This document shows, piece after piece, positions 1 through 8,926 of a stretch of DNA of 17,500 nt. The notes under the pieces were generated by a model. It searched no databases, was not told the origin of the DNA, and saw only the letters and a program-made list of their open reading frames with translations. The DNA is from Theodoxus fluviatilis (lineage: Eukaryota > Mollusca > Gastropoda > Cycloneritida > Neritidae), in the NCBI GenBank assembly GCA_034096865.1, contig JAWQFJ010026594.1, positions 92,501 through 110,000 on the forward strand, given 5' to 3'. How positions within the stretch are numbered: the first letter of the stretch is position 1; each line of letters opens with the position of its first letter. Position numbers and translations under genes: made by a program.

Positions 1-1930
1 GCCAGTATTTGATAGCTTTCATTGCACTATTAATGGCGAGAGGAAACCTTCCCGTTTCTCCATATACCAAGCTGTTAGGCGTTCTGCAGTCCACCGTTAG
101 GAAACGTTTGCAAGCAAACATATGTGCTTTTTCTATGGGTTTGTGTTCCTTTAGGCCCCATATCTCTGAAGCATACAGTAAAGAAGGCTGAACTTGTGCA
201 TCATATAGTCGGAAAAATAGTTTAGGTTTCATGTTTTTAAGTCTCCACATCAATTTAAACAAATGCATTGTTTTTTGTTTCGCTGTAGTAGCCAGACTGT
301 CCAAGGATATTGTTGTTGAGAGTTTTGTAGAGACAATATAACCCAGATATTTATAGCTGTTTACCACCTCAAGTTGTTTCCCATTTAACACCCATTTTTC
401 ACCTTGAGCTAAATGTCCTCCTCTCCGGAAAACCATGACCTTCGTCTTGCTTGTGTTTATTTCTAGGCCAATGCGTTGTGACGCATGCGCAAGATTGTTA
501 ATCTGGGTTTGAAGTCCTGTGGGTGAGGTCGACAGAAGTGCCACATCATCCGCGAATATGAGGAGATAAAGCTCCGGCTTTCCACTTAACATTTGAATAC
601 CATGTTTACCGTTTTCTCGTACATAGTCTGCTACTTGGTTGATGTAGAGAGAAAACAGTATCGGTGATTCTAAGGCACCCTGTTTTGTTCCAATGGGGCA
701 GTTAATGAACTCTGAGAGTTTACCCTTCCATCTGACACAAGTTTTCACATATGCGTACATATATTTTAGCATGTTAATCAATTTTTCAGAGGCTTGTGCT
801 TTAGCAAGTGTACTCCAGAGAATCTGGCGGTCAACGGAATCAAAGACTTTTTTATAATGTACAAATGCTATATATAGATTCCCTCTGCCCCTTCCATACA
901 CATGTCTGTTTATCATGCAGTGTAGCGTAAAGATGTGGTCTACGGTAGAATATCCTGTCCTAAAACCAGCATGTTCCATGCAGATTTTTCCTTTGTATTC
1001 AACCCATAAATGCAGTCGCTTAGTTTGTACAGAGGTAAAGAGCTTGCTCATAGTGCTTAACAGGGATATACCTCTGTAGTTTGAGGGGTCGAGCCTGTTG
1101 CCTTGCTTGTGCAGAGGGTAGAGATTGATTTGCTCCATTCTCGTGGGAAGGTTTGAGCATCATATATGGCGTTAAAGAGCCTTACTAAGAAAGGCAGCAT
1201 GTAGCCACGACTCAGCTTGAAAATTTCTCCTGGGATTTCGTCTAGACCTGGAGCTTTCCCACCTGAAAGCTTTGTTATTGCCTGGTTTACTTCATCTGAG
1301 GTAATTGTTGCATCCAGTATATCATCAAAAGTTACCCCTCTGTAAAGATCATCTCTGGTTTGCACATGAGTGTTAAGGGCGGGACTAAACAGGTTCTCAA
1401 AATATTGTTTCCATGTGTTCATTGTAATATCAGGGTATTGTGCCCTCCTGCTTGTCCTCTTGCGTATTAAAGACCAAAACTGACTGGAATTGTTCATGTT
1501 GTCTGAAATAAGTTTTAAAGCATTTTTGTGGTATTCTTTTTTCTTATCTCGTATTAGTTGTTTATACATTTTCCTATTCTGCACGTATTCTTCTTTGTCA
1601 TTGTTGTGGTGCGTTTTTCTATATTTCGTAAGGGCTCTCTTTGCTCTATTCTTTTGGTCTCTGCACTCATAGTCAAATCAATCTGTAGTTTTACTTTGTA
1701 GCCTCTCGTTAACTCTGTAGGTACGACGCATGCAGTCTATTGCCCCAAGGATAATTTTTGTAGTCAATTCGACGGTAGAATATATGCAAGTGTTAAGAGT
1801 TTCATAAGCCAATTTGAGGAAAGTACTAAAGTCAGAGGTCTGAAGGTGTTCGATGACATCTGTCTCTTTGCTTTTATCCCAGGTTAATTTGCTGATTGTT
1901 TTATAAGTCTAATTTTTTCTGTTTAGACAT
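1..1930 (-). pseudogene. Decayed LINE ORF2 fragment: linker, reverse transcriptase and thumb region
   Basis: Non-LTR retrotransposon ORF2, which copies element RNA at a nicked target. Read on the minus strand, motifs occur in family order. The pre-RT linker has a TWDKSK stretch near 1880. GGKAPGLDEIPGE lies at about 1226-1264 and YRGISLL near 1078-1058. Motif A is at about 868-845, GTKQGALESPILF at 691-653, the catalytic FADD at 556-545, YKYLG at 355-341 and GETGRFPL near 61-38. The frame is open from 1 to about 1170. The upstream part to about 1910 is in another frame, so one frameshift (a 1-base loss or equivalent) lies near 1098-1118. A TGA at 1680-1678 sits where the family has the Trp of a WFD motif, and a TAG lies at 1911-1909. 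Motif A reads FVHYKKVFD, with His where the first catalytic Asp should be. No endonuclease domain is visible upstream. The C-terminus is beyond the left edge. The CR1/L2/Jockey group is likely, but the clade is not certain. The copy is dead. Confidence 0.93.
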
Positions 1931-1952
1931 ATTTCTGATCCCAATATTATCT

Positions 1953-1974
1953 CATTCGTTCATTCATTCATTCA
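1953..1974. repeat. Short (CATT)n microsatellite
   Basis: About five imperfect CATT units lie just upstream of the point where LINE homology fades on the minus strand. It may mark the 5' truncation junction of that insertion, but no target-site duplication can be paired because the other end is outside the window. Confidence 0.7.
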
Positions 1975-2059
1975 AGAGGTGGGATTGAGAGAGATTGATT
2001 GCTTTTTAACGGCCGACGACCAGTCATAGGAAATCACAATTTATGTACATATCATTTTC

Positions 2060-2113
2060 AGAGAGAGAGAGAGAGAGTGTATGTATGTGTGTATGTGTGT
2101 GAGTGAGTGAGAA

Positions 2114-2144
<31 letters not shown>

Positions 2145-2216
2145 GAGAGCATGTGTGTGTGTATGTGTGTGAGTGAGTGAGAGAAAGAAAGAGTGAGAGA
2201 GAGAGAGAGAGCGTGC

Positions 2217-2247
<31 letters not shown>

Positions 2248-2258
2248 TGTGTGCCGAC
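2060..2258. repeat. Compound GA / GT / GC microsatellite with a 70 bp internal duplication
   Basis: GA runs alternate with GTATGTGTGTGAGTGAGTGA blocks. That 20 bp string occurs at 2091-2110 and again at 2161-2180, so a unit of about 70 bp was duplicated in tandem and then diverged. The right end, 2211-2254, is a continuous alternating purine-pyrimidine tract of GC followed by GT, the classic Z-DNA-prone sequence. Confidence 0.9.
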
Positions 2259-2393
2259 GTGCGCTCGCGTGTTTGTGTAGAGATTTCTAATGGACTAATA
2301 TGGAACCGTTCTACAACAGGTCTACCTTAACTATGAATACTGTAACACTTTGCTGACTGAAGGAAAAGGTCCACAAAAAGTTTGCTTACTACA

Positions 2394-2396
<3 letters not shown>

Positions 2397-2469
<73 letters not shown>
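2397..2469. repeat. (TC)n microsatellite
   Basis: TC dinucleotides are uninterrupted from 2397 to 2460, with a short imperfect tail to 2469. The open frames across it encode only Ser-Leu alternation and are repeat translations. Confidence 0.95.
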
Positions 2470-3107
2470 ATCCTCTAAAGTATATGCATGCGAATGCACA
2501 CAAACACAGCATCTCCTCTAACATCCAGCCCCAAAACAATCTTTTAACGACCTTGTTTTTGCCTTCCCTACTCAGGCAGTCGATGTATAGTTGATTGAAG
2601 TGTCCCTCTCCCCACTCAACACAATGGAGACTCCATCCCCTACTTTCCCCACATGCACTCTCTTCCTTTTCTTCTGGTCTGTTGGACAATGCCTTTACAG
2701 ACGTCCTGTGCTCAGATGACCCGGGGTAGACAAAGATCAAAGGTGCCCCACATCAACCCACTGCAATGTACATGAGTCACGTGATGTGGCAGACTGCACC
2801 CGATCACCTCGCCATCTCCACCGCAATAGCGTGAATGGCGTGGGCAAATTTAGGCGTTCCAGACGACCCCAGATCATGCTTCCCCTTACCCAGTCTCCTT
2901 GGCGGTCTTGATGGTGCACCCCCGGTGGCGAGATGACTAGGGCTGAAGTACAAGTGAGTCGATTGCTGTTGCTTGCTGTGGATGCAAGATGGGCATGCAC
3001 AAGTGTTTTCGCTCGCAGCCATGCAGACAACGCAAACGACAACTATAATGCACGCGACAGCCAGCCAGAAAAAAAAACAGAGAGACATACAGTTGATCAA
3101 ATATACT
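2470..3107. other. Anonymous DNA, no supported gene
   Basis: Mixed-composition sequence between two microsatellite blocks. Frames of 90-100 codons exist on the minus strand (2468-2740, 2737-3042), but I recognise no domain, they overlap one another, and neither shows a convincing splice or start context. A short poly-A/CAGCCAG stretch near 3056-3080 introduces the tetranucleotide repeat that follows. Confidence 0.6.
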
Positions 3108-3185
3108 GCCAGCCAGCCAGCCAGCCAAGCAGTTGGGTGGACAGACGGAAAGATAGACAAACGGACACGCAAATAGGCGAACACG
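3108..3185. repeat. (CCAG)n followed by degenerate GACA/GACG tetranucleotides
   Basis: About five GCCA units run from 3108 to 3127. They grade into imperfect GACAGACGGAAAGATAGACA-type tetranucleotides. The translated product, rich in Cys, Leu and Ala-Gly-Trp repeats on the minus strand, is an artefact. Confidence 0.8.
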
Positions 3186-3403
3186 TGTACGCATGAACAC
3201 ACATAAACACACACGTGTGTGCGTGCGCGCACGCGCAACACACACACAAACGAATGCATGAAAAGACACACACGCATGTATGCGCGCACACACTCATGCA
3301 CACACACATGCGTACACACACAGAGGCACATGCGCGCGCGCGCGCGCACACACACACACACACACAGAGCGGAATATGCAAATAAAGACACACATACACA
3401 CAA

Positions 3404-3407
<4 letters not shown>
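3186..3407. repeat. Imperfect CA/CG microsatellite block
   Basis: About 220 bp of CA and CG dinucleotides with scattered ATGC interruptions. It includes the perfect 14 bp palindrome GCGTGCGCGCACGC at 3221-3234 and an alternating purine-pyrimidine tract at 3327-3366 with a long CG run. Open frames here encode Cys-Val-Cys or Thr-His repeats and are not genes. Confidence 0.92.

Positions 3408-3472
<65 letters not shown>
3408..3472. repeat. (AG)n microsatellite, about 32 units
   Basis: Uninterrupted AG dinucleotides directly continue the CA block, giving a compound CA-AG microsatellite. Confidence 0.95.
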
Positions 3473-3475
<3 letters not shown>

Positions 3476-4137
3476 GTGTGATTGCTTCATCTTTCCGTCG
3501 TAAAAGAAAAAATTAACCCCCATAATCAACCAATACTCCGTGAACACTGCATAATCATCTTCAAATGCAGCGTTTTCCCCCTGATCCCATCATTCCCGAG
3601 GAGGTTAAATCTGTTATGCTAAATGCTGACGAAACCGGATTTCTTCATCAGACCTGGCCGGGGTCACGCGGTTCAATGCATGTTGTGTTGCGAGTGAGCG
3701 CATACGTGTGAGCGCGCGGCGTGCGTGCATGCATGCGGGTGCATGTACAAGCACGCATGCGAGTCGGTGTGTATGTGCGTACACAATGGGTCTATCTCTT
3801 CTTTTATTTGATTGTCTACTGCTTGTAAATACACATCTGTGTAGCATACGACAAATATCAGAATTAATTTAACTTGTTGCGCTGTCTCATAGAACAACAT
3901 TAAGCAATCCTCAGCCATCCCATTCAGTGTTAACCGGTGCATTCAGTATGGACGGGCCCTGCCGACATCAGACGATCGGACTCCCTCGTGGTGTAGAAGG
4001 AATTCACCCATACATCACCTGAACGGACTTGTTTTCCGCTTGCTGTACAAGATAAAATTGTAAACCTCCACTTGCCAGTCACGCAATGTCCGCGTTGGCC
4101 AGCCACACCTACGTCCTTTTGTGGTTGTGAATCTAGC
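3473..4137. other. Anonymous DNA, no supported gene
   Basis: Contains a GTGCATGCATGCGGGTGCATG-like alternating stretch around 3700-3775 and otherwise unique-looking sequence. A minus-strand frame at 3930-4223 is open for 97 codons but has no recognisable domain and enters the 73 bp tandem repeat at its start, so I do not call it a gene. Confidence 0.6.
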
Positions 4138-4283
4138 GTGAAGTAAACAAGCTGAGAGGAGGAGATAGGGTGACCCGCTGCTGACCTCACTTCCCATGTG
4201 ACCAGAATGAGTGAAGTAAACAAGCTGAGAGGAGGGGATGGGGTGACCCGCTGCTGACCTCACTTCCCATGTGACCAGAATGA
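4138..4283. repeat. Tandem duplication, 2 x 73 bp
   Basis: The unit starting GTGAAGTAAACAAGCTGAGA at 4138 recurs at 4211 and runs to 4283. The two copies differ at only about two positions (GAGATAGGG versus GGGATGGGG), so the duplication is recent. Two overlapping minus-strand open frames that share the same peptide are explained by it. Confidence 0.95.
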
Positions 4284-4312
4284 CTACAGGCTTGCACAAC
4301 ACAGTTACCGAT

Positions 4313-4350
4313 CTCAGACAATAGTCTAGTCCTCAGACAATAGTCTAGTC
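4313..4350. repeat. Tandem duplication, 2 x 19 bp
   Basis: CTCAGACAATAGTCTAGTC occurs at 4313-4331 and is repeated perfectly at 4332-4350, 30 bp after the 73 bp duplication. Confidence 0.95.
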
Positions 4351-4750
4351 CTCATCGAGATGAACCACTCGTCCACATCAGCAACCCAACCACAGATGAC
4401 GTCAGATTCCTTGCAATGAACTACAGTGGAAAAGTGCACGGGAAACTGAAGGTGTATATTGAAATGAGTGTTCCCTCCATTCTTTTGGAAGTGCCGTGCT
4501 GTACGCTCGTATTAATGGTTGAGAAAACAGGGACTCGCTTTTGCTGAAGTGGTGAGAAGGTAGTCTGACGAGGCCTCGCGGACAAGTCATCGCATGTCAG
4601 AGATACACATGATTGCATAGCTTTCAGCACTCACGGTACAGTGACTTCAGAATGTTTTATTACCTATGCTGCTCACTAAACATTAGGCGCTGGGTATTTT
4701 ATATAGACATTCTTGTGTCAAGGTCACAGCCAAACGCTGGTTGTTGCCAC

Positions 4751-4752
<2 letters not shown>
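4351..4752. other. Anonymous DNA, no supported gene
   Basis: Unique-looking sequence between the 19 bp duplication and the large TC complex. Minus-strand frames at 4402-4630 overlap each other in different phases and show no known motif. Confidence 0.6.
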
Positions 4753-5467
<715 letters not shown>

Positions 5468-5559
5468 CTCCTGATACGGAGAGACACCTTTGTTTGTATG
5501 TGCTGCCATTATATCTACAGAAAAATGTTTAAGCTCGGCTCCCAAAACAAGCAAATCTT

Positions 5560-6231
5560 GTGGTGACTTCTGCAGCATGCAGGCAAAAATGGTCGAATAA
5601 TGTGGAGGAACCTTTATCGAAAGCTGGTTTGAATAATGTGGAGGAACCTTTGTCGAAAGCTGGTTTGGCATATATTTGGAAAACTGGTGGTACTGGAAAT
5701 GCGAGTCTTTTTGAGAATTCATCGTCAAAGACTCAGAGATTATGTCTGCCAGAACTGGCTCTCCACGTTGAACAATAGTGAAGGCTTCTTGGTGTATACA
5801 AAATAGAAGAGTAAATTAGAATGTGAACGCTTTTTGAACGGTATCACTGTTAAAAAGTTCTCAGAGATGTCTTCATTAGGTTTTGATTAGGATTATGTGA
5901 ACTTAATGTAAACAAACTATATCAGGCAGATGCAACGTCGTATACCCCATGTCCATTATGCAGAAACGAAAAAGAAAGTGAAAAACAGTTAATGTTCGGT
6001 TGCAATAGTTATGCTGATCTTCAGAGAAAATATATAGAAAAACACACTCACGAGAATAGTTGCGTGAAACTTGTTAAACTACTCCAAAGTAATGATACCA
6101 ACAAACGAGAGATGTTGCCATGCATATCTCATGCTCTCAAACTACGCAGCCAAAAGACTGAGAAAATATTTGAATCAGCAAATGTGCAGCATCAAATTTC
6201 CACATCACCTCTGTATATATCAGTGCCTTGA
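5560..6231 (+). pseudogene. Decayed LINE ORF2 C-terminal fragment with CPLC motif
   Basis: C-terminal region of a non-LTR retrotransposon ORF2, the part downstream of the RT. A W-x2-NVEEPLSKAGL-AYIW segment lies at 5590-5679. Then, one frame over, comes RLRDYVCQNW (about 5730-5760) and a Tyr-Thr-Lys/Lys-x-Glu-x-Glu-Arg-Phe-Leu stretch to about 5840. Back in the first frame are LGLCELNVNKLY at 5887-5922, CPLC at 5950-5961, and ESE then C at 5974-6003, with a helical tail to the TGA at 6229. Known relatives have C-x2-C...E-x-E-x-H-x4-C; here the His is Gln (5986-5988). At least two frameshifts (near 5700 and 5870-5886), a TAG near 5810 and a TGA at 5884 (probably an old CGA, from FRLG) disable it. 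Homology may begin as early as about 5505. It is 5'-truncated, with no RT domain, and sits just right of the TC complex. It is of the same general LINE type as the minus-strand copy at the left edge. Confidence 0.85.
5595..5666. repeat. Tandem duplication, 2 x 36 bp, inside the LINE fragment
   Basis: The GAATAATGTGGAGGAACCTT unit at 5595 recurs at 5631 and runs to 5666, with one clear base difference (TTATCG versus TTGTCG). Being a multiple of three, it repeats the peptide NNVEEPLSKAGL without changing frame. Related ORF2 proteins have this segment once, so the duplication is specific to this copy or its close relatives. Confidence 0.93.
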
Positions 6232-6644
6232 AAATATATGTACATATATTTGTGTAGAGTGTACCTGCCCAGATAATATGTCTACACATGAACCACTTGA
6301 ATATGTTGCAAAGAAACTACTCAAAAATGTTTGTGTCGTCTCTTAGACGTGTATGTCTTGCCACTATGTTAATAAGCACTCCCCACCAGGAATCCCACCA
6401 AAGGCAGAAATCACAATATTGCGCTCTTTCCATTCAAATTTCTCCGCTTGTAGGGCTCACTTACTTTGTAAATCGATGTTTAGAGAATGAATCGACCAAA
6501 ATAGCAAACGTGAACAACTGCATGCATGACAACATCTTCCAACTTCAGTCAATCATTGAGCAGTACGTCGAGTACAAGAAAGGCTATGTAAAAAAAACTC
6601 TCGAAATAAAGAATCAGATTAATTTAGCTGCTTTCGTTTCTAAT
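6232..6644. other. Possible LINE 3' region or flank, no supported gene
   Basis: AT-rich sequence after the LINE stop codon. A 141-codon frame runs from 6288 to 6713, but its last 20 or so codons lie inside the inverted-repeat element at 6645-6783 and the rest shows no motif I know. It is best read as chance or as 3' untranslated remnant of the retrotransposon. Confidence 0.5.
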
Positions 6645-6783
6645 GCCCATTGCACATGCGCCGACGAGGCGACAAAATGTAGTCCTTGCAGCAGGATTTT
6701 GCTGCTTGACTGAATGGATCACGTTGTAAAATCTTGCTGCAAGCACAAAATCTTGTTGCCTCGTAGCTACATGTGCATAGGGC
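6645..6783. mobile_element. Small foldback/MITE-like element, 139 bp
   Basis: The left arm at 6645-6700 and the right arm at 6728-6783 are inverted complements of about 56 bp each with roughly three-quarters identity by eye. They share GCCC-x2-TGCACATG, ACGAGGC and CTTGCAGCA-x-GATTTT in the same order. A 27 bp loop separates them. The right arm also holds two direct copies of AAAATCTTG-x-TGC about 19 bp apart. It codes for nothing and would need a transposase from elsewhere. I found no clear target-site duplication, so the exact ends are uncertain. An alternative is a locally generated palindrome. Confidence 0.75.
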
Positions 6784-6967
6784 ATGAATCCAAATTTACC
6801 AGATCACAGTCATCGACCTCTCCACGTGCAAGTGAATCATTTTCGTCACATCGTCACCCACGACCTCGCAGTTGAAACGATGTGAAAATCTTCAGAAAAA
6901 CGGAGAATTGCAAAACCTCGCATTTCGCCCGCGTAGTTTCCTTGTCACAATTATATTGGGAAGTTGT

Positions 6968-6997
6968 GGGAGTGGGGGTGAGGGTATGGGGGTGGGG
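6968..6997 (+). other. G-quadruplex-type motif
   Basis: Five tracts of three or more G separated by 1-3 bases (GGG-AGT-GGGGG-TGA-GGG-TAT-GGGGG-T-GGGG) satisfy the usual four-tract quadruplex pattern on the plus strand. Confidence 0.8.
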
Positions 6998-7407
6998 TGG
7001 AGGTAGTTGTCCTGCTTGAAGGAAGGATGGGGGCAGAAAGGTAGGAGTGGTCACGACAGCCAAAGGTGACAGGAGAGTAGAGAAGTGAAGGTCCTGTTAG
7101 ACACGTGAGGTGGACAGAACACGACAAAAAGGGTGGATTAGATGGATTGACACGGATAAATGAACACAGTAACGCTACAAGTAGAGCATGCAGCCTGTGG
7201 GGTGTGGGACAGCAGGAGAAAGCCAAGACGAGGAGCGGGAGAAGAAGGGGGACAAAGCAGAAGGGAGTGGGAAAAAGGGAAGGCCAGGAAGGTCACACAG
7301 TCCACAGCTTCAGGATGAGCCAATGATACAAGAGAGTATGTAAGGACATGTTTCCGCCGCACCCCCAATCTGTCGATTACAGGGCTGTGCTGTAGGTCAC
7401 AGCAGGA

Positions 7408-7526
7408 AGGTGGGGGTGTGGCGTTGAGGGCCAGGGGGTGGGGCATGGGAGGCCAGGGGGTTGGGGTGAGGGGTGGGGGATGGGTGGCCGGGGGGTAGGG
7501 CATGAGGGGCCTGAGGGGGGGGGGGT
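7408..7526 (+). repeat. Degenerate GGCCAGGGGGT minisatellite ending in a G run
   Basis: The core GGCCAGGGGGT or a close variant starts at about 7429, 7451 and 7486, with a weaker GGCCTGAGGGG near 7508. Spacing is 22-35 bp and the elements are joined by GGGCATG and TGAGGGG. The stretch ends in a run of about 12 G at 7515-7525. It contains many overlapping quadruplex-type motifs. Confidence 0.75.
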
Positions 7527-7642
7527 AGAAAGTATAGCACCCTGAAGGCTTGCCCAAGTTGTTGCCTGGGAGATAATGGTTATACAACAGTGAACACTTG
7601 GATGCTTAGAAGTAGGGAGATGGAAGCAGAAGGAGGGGGAGC

Positions 7643-7660
7643 GGGGGGGGGGGGGGGGGG
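7643..7660 (+). repeat. Homopolymer G run, 18 bases
   Basis: Eighteen consecutive G follow GGAGC. The length may be affected by sequencing or assembly error. Confidence 0.9.
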
Positions 7661-7700
7661 TGTTGTGGGATGGGGTGGAAAGGGGAAGGGAAAATGGGGT

Positions 7701-8494
7701 AGAGGAGAAGGTCAGAGAGTGTGGAGGTAGAGCTTAGTCCAGGCCTCCATACAGCAGTTCCTAACTCGAATGCTAGATTGCCTAGTTGGAGATGGTTTGT
7801 ATCATGACAGCTGCTTTGAATGCATCAATCAGTAAACACATCTGCGCGCCCCTGAAAAACACGGATTTCCATCATTCCCTGGCCTATGTATCTACAGCGC
7901 CTTACTTCCTGAACATTTGACAACAATGATCAAACTCTTGACTGCCTCCCAAAATCGCGCGTCTGTGAAAGTTTTTGAAAGCGCCTTTGTCCAGAAAGCG
8001 CGAAGCTCTGAAGTCCATCCATGCCCCCGCTCTATTCCCTAGACAGCATTTACTTTGTATAGAAATTAAAACTGAAGTGTCTGTGTTGTGTCTGCATGTA
8101 AGCATCTTCGTTAATTTTCTAGTCACTTGTATTCAATCTGAACCTTATAAATCCATAGACTCTTAGGAAATAACAAGAAAGCACATGGGTTCAAGAATTT
8201 CTCCAATGATTCGATTGGCTGACGCTTTGCGCACAGATTCAAAATAAAAATACTCAGAAATGATGGTCAGTAGAAACATTTTTTAGCATTGTGTCAATGT
8301 TAATTCAAATAGACAGTCAAGAGATGTCATTATATTGAATACATTTTACAGCCATGCATTTCTAGCTAGCGAAAATCGCAACAAAATGCACGAAAGGAGA
8401 AGCATGACATGCTGCCGAGCGATAACGAATCTTCTGGACGAAGTTGTGCTCTCGCGAATGCAGTGTATGATGTTCATTACATCGGACTGGAGAC
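7701..8494. other. Anonymous DNA, no supported gene
   Basis: Unique-looking, AT-moderate sequence between the G-rich block and the foldback element. The only frames are short (74 codons minus at 7902-8126, 63 codons plus at 7975-8166), overlap on opposite strands and show no domain. Confidence 0.6.
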
Positions 8495-8926
8495 AAACTT
8501 TGGTTAGAATTCCGCAGGCGGGCCCCACTAGTGGACTCGTCCGAGGTGAGGGGTGCGGGAAAGACAGCCACACTAGTGGACCCGTCCGAGATGAGGGGTG
8601 CGGGAAAGACAGCCACACTAGTGGACCCGTCCGAGGTGAGGGGTGCGGGAAAGACAGCCACACTAGTGGACCCGTCCGAGATGAGGGGTGCGGGAAAGAC
8701 AGCAAAGATGACAGAACACAATCTGACAGGCCACAACATCTGATTGGCTGTTTTTACATGGGCATTTATCCTCGAATATGCCCATATAAAAACGCAGCCA
8801 ATAATATTTTGTGGCCCGTCAGCATGTGCGTTACGTCATCTTCGCTGTATTTACCGCACCCCTCTCCTCGGACGAGTCCACAAGTGTGGCCCGGCCCTCC
8901 TGCGGAAGTCTAACCCAAAATTTAGG
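8495..8926. mobile_element. Long foldback (inverted-repeat) element, about 430 bp, with asymmetric arms
   Basis: The two halves are reverse complements over almost their whole length, meeting at about 8771 (ATGGGCAT at 8758-8765 against ATGCCCAT at 8778-8785). Outer ends pair GGTTAGA-x-TTCCGCAGG (from about 8502) with its complement ending near 8915, and similarity continues to about 8495 and 8926. Further in, GTGGACTCGTCCGAGG, GAGGGGTGCGG, AAGATGAC, GGCCACAA and ATTGGCTG all recur inverted in the right arm in mirrored order, about four-fifths identity by eye. It encodes no protein. The left arm is longer because one 45 bp segment is present four times there and once on the right. It resembles MITEs and Drosophila FB-type foldback elements, whose inverted repeats also hold tandem subrepeats. 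No clear target-site duplication was found. Confidence 0.85.
8526..8705 (+). repeat. 45 bp tandem repeat, four copies, in the left arm of the foldback element
   Basis: Each unit begins with the palindrome CACTAGTG (8526, 8571, 8616, 8661), followed by GAC-x-CGTCCGAG, then GAGGGGTGCGGGAAAGACAGC. Period is exactly 45. Copies 1 and 3 read CCGAGGTGAGG, copies 2 and 4 read CCGAGATGAGG. Because 45 is a multiple of three, several frames stay open through it, producing 15-residue repeats on both strands that are not proteins. Confidence 0.97.

Larger units (their letters stand above)
6957..7700. repeat. G-rich low-complexity region
   Basis: The plus strand is dominated by G and A, with repeated GGGG tracts and little C. 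Minus-strand open frames (Pro/Ser/Leu-rich) and plus-strand Gly/Arg-rich frames are explained by composition. No gene is supported in it. Confidence 0.8.

Noticed and set aside
3620..3665. Possible hammerhead ribozyme core (CTGATGA on the minus strand, CTGACGA on the plus strand)
   Set aside because: On the minus strand GAAA follows CTGATGA after one base, leaving no stem II, and no stem III or stem I pairing fits; the plus-strand version lacks the GAAA box in position.
6288..6713. 141-codon plus-strand frame with a Cys-rich C-terminus
   Set aside because: The Cys-rich end comes from the inverted-repeat element at 6645-6783 and the remainder matches nothing I know.
8526..8893. Hammerhead or other small ribozyme in the foldback arms (GGACGAGTCC hairpin)
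   Set aside because: The conserved CTGANGA and GAAA boxes are absent on both strands.
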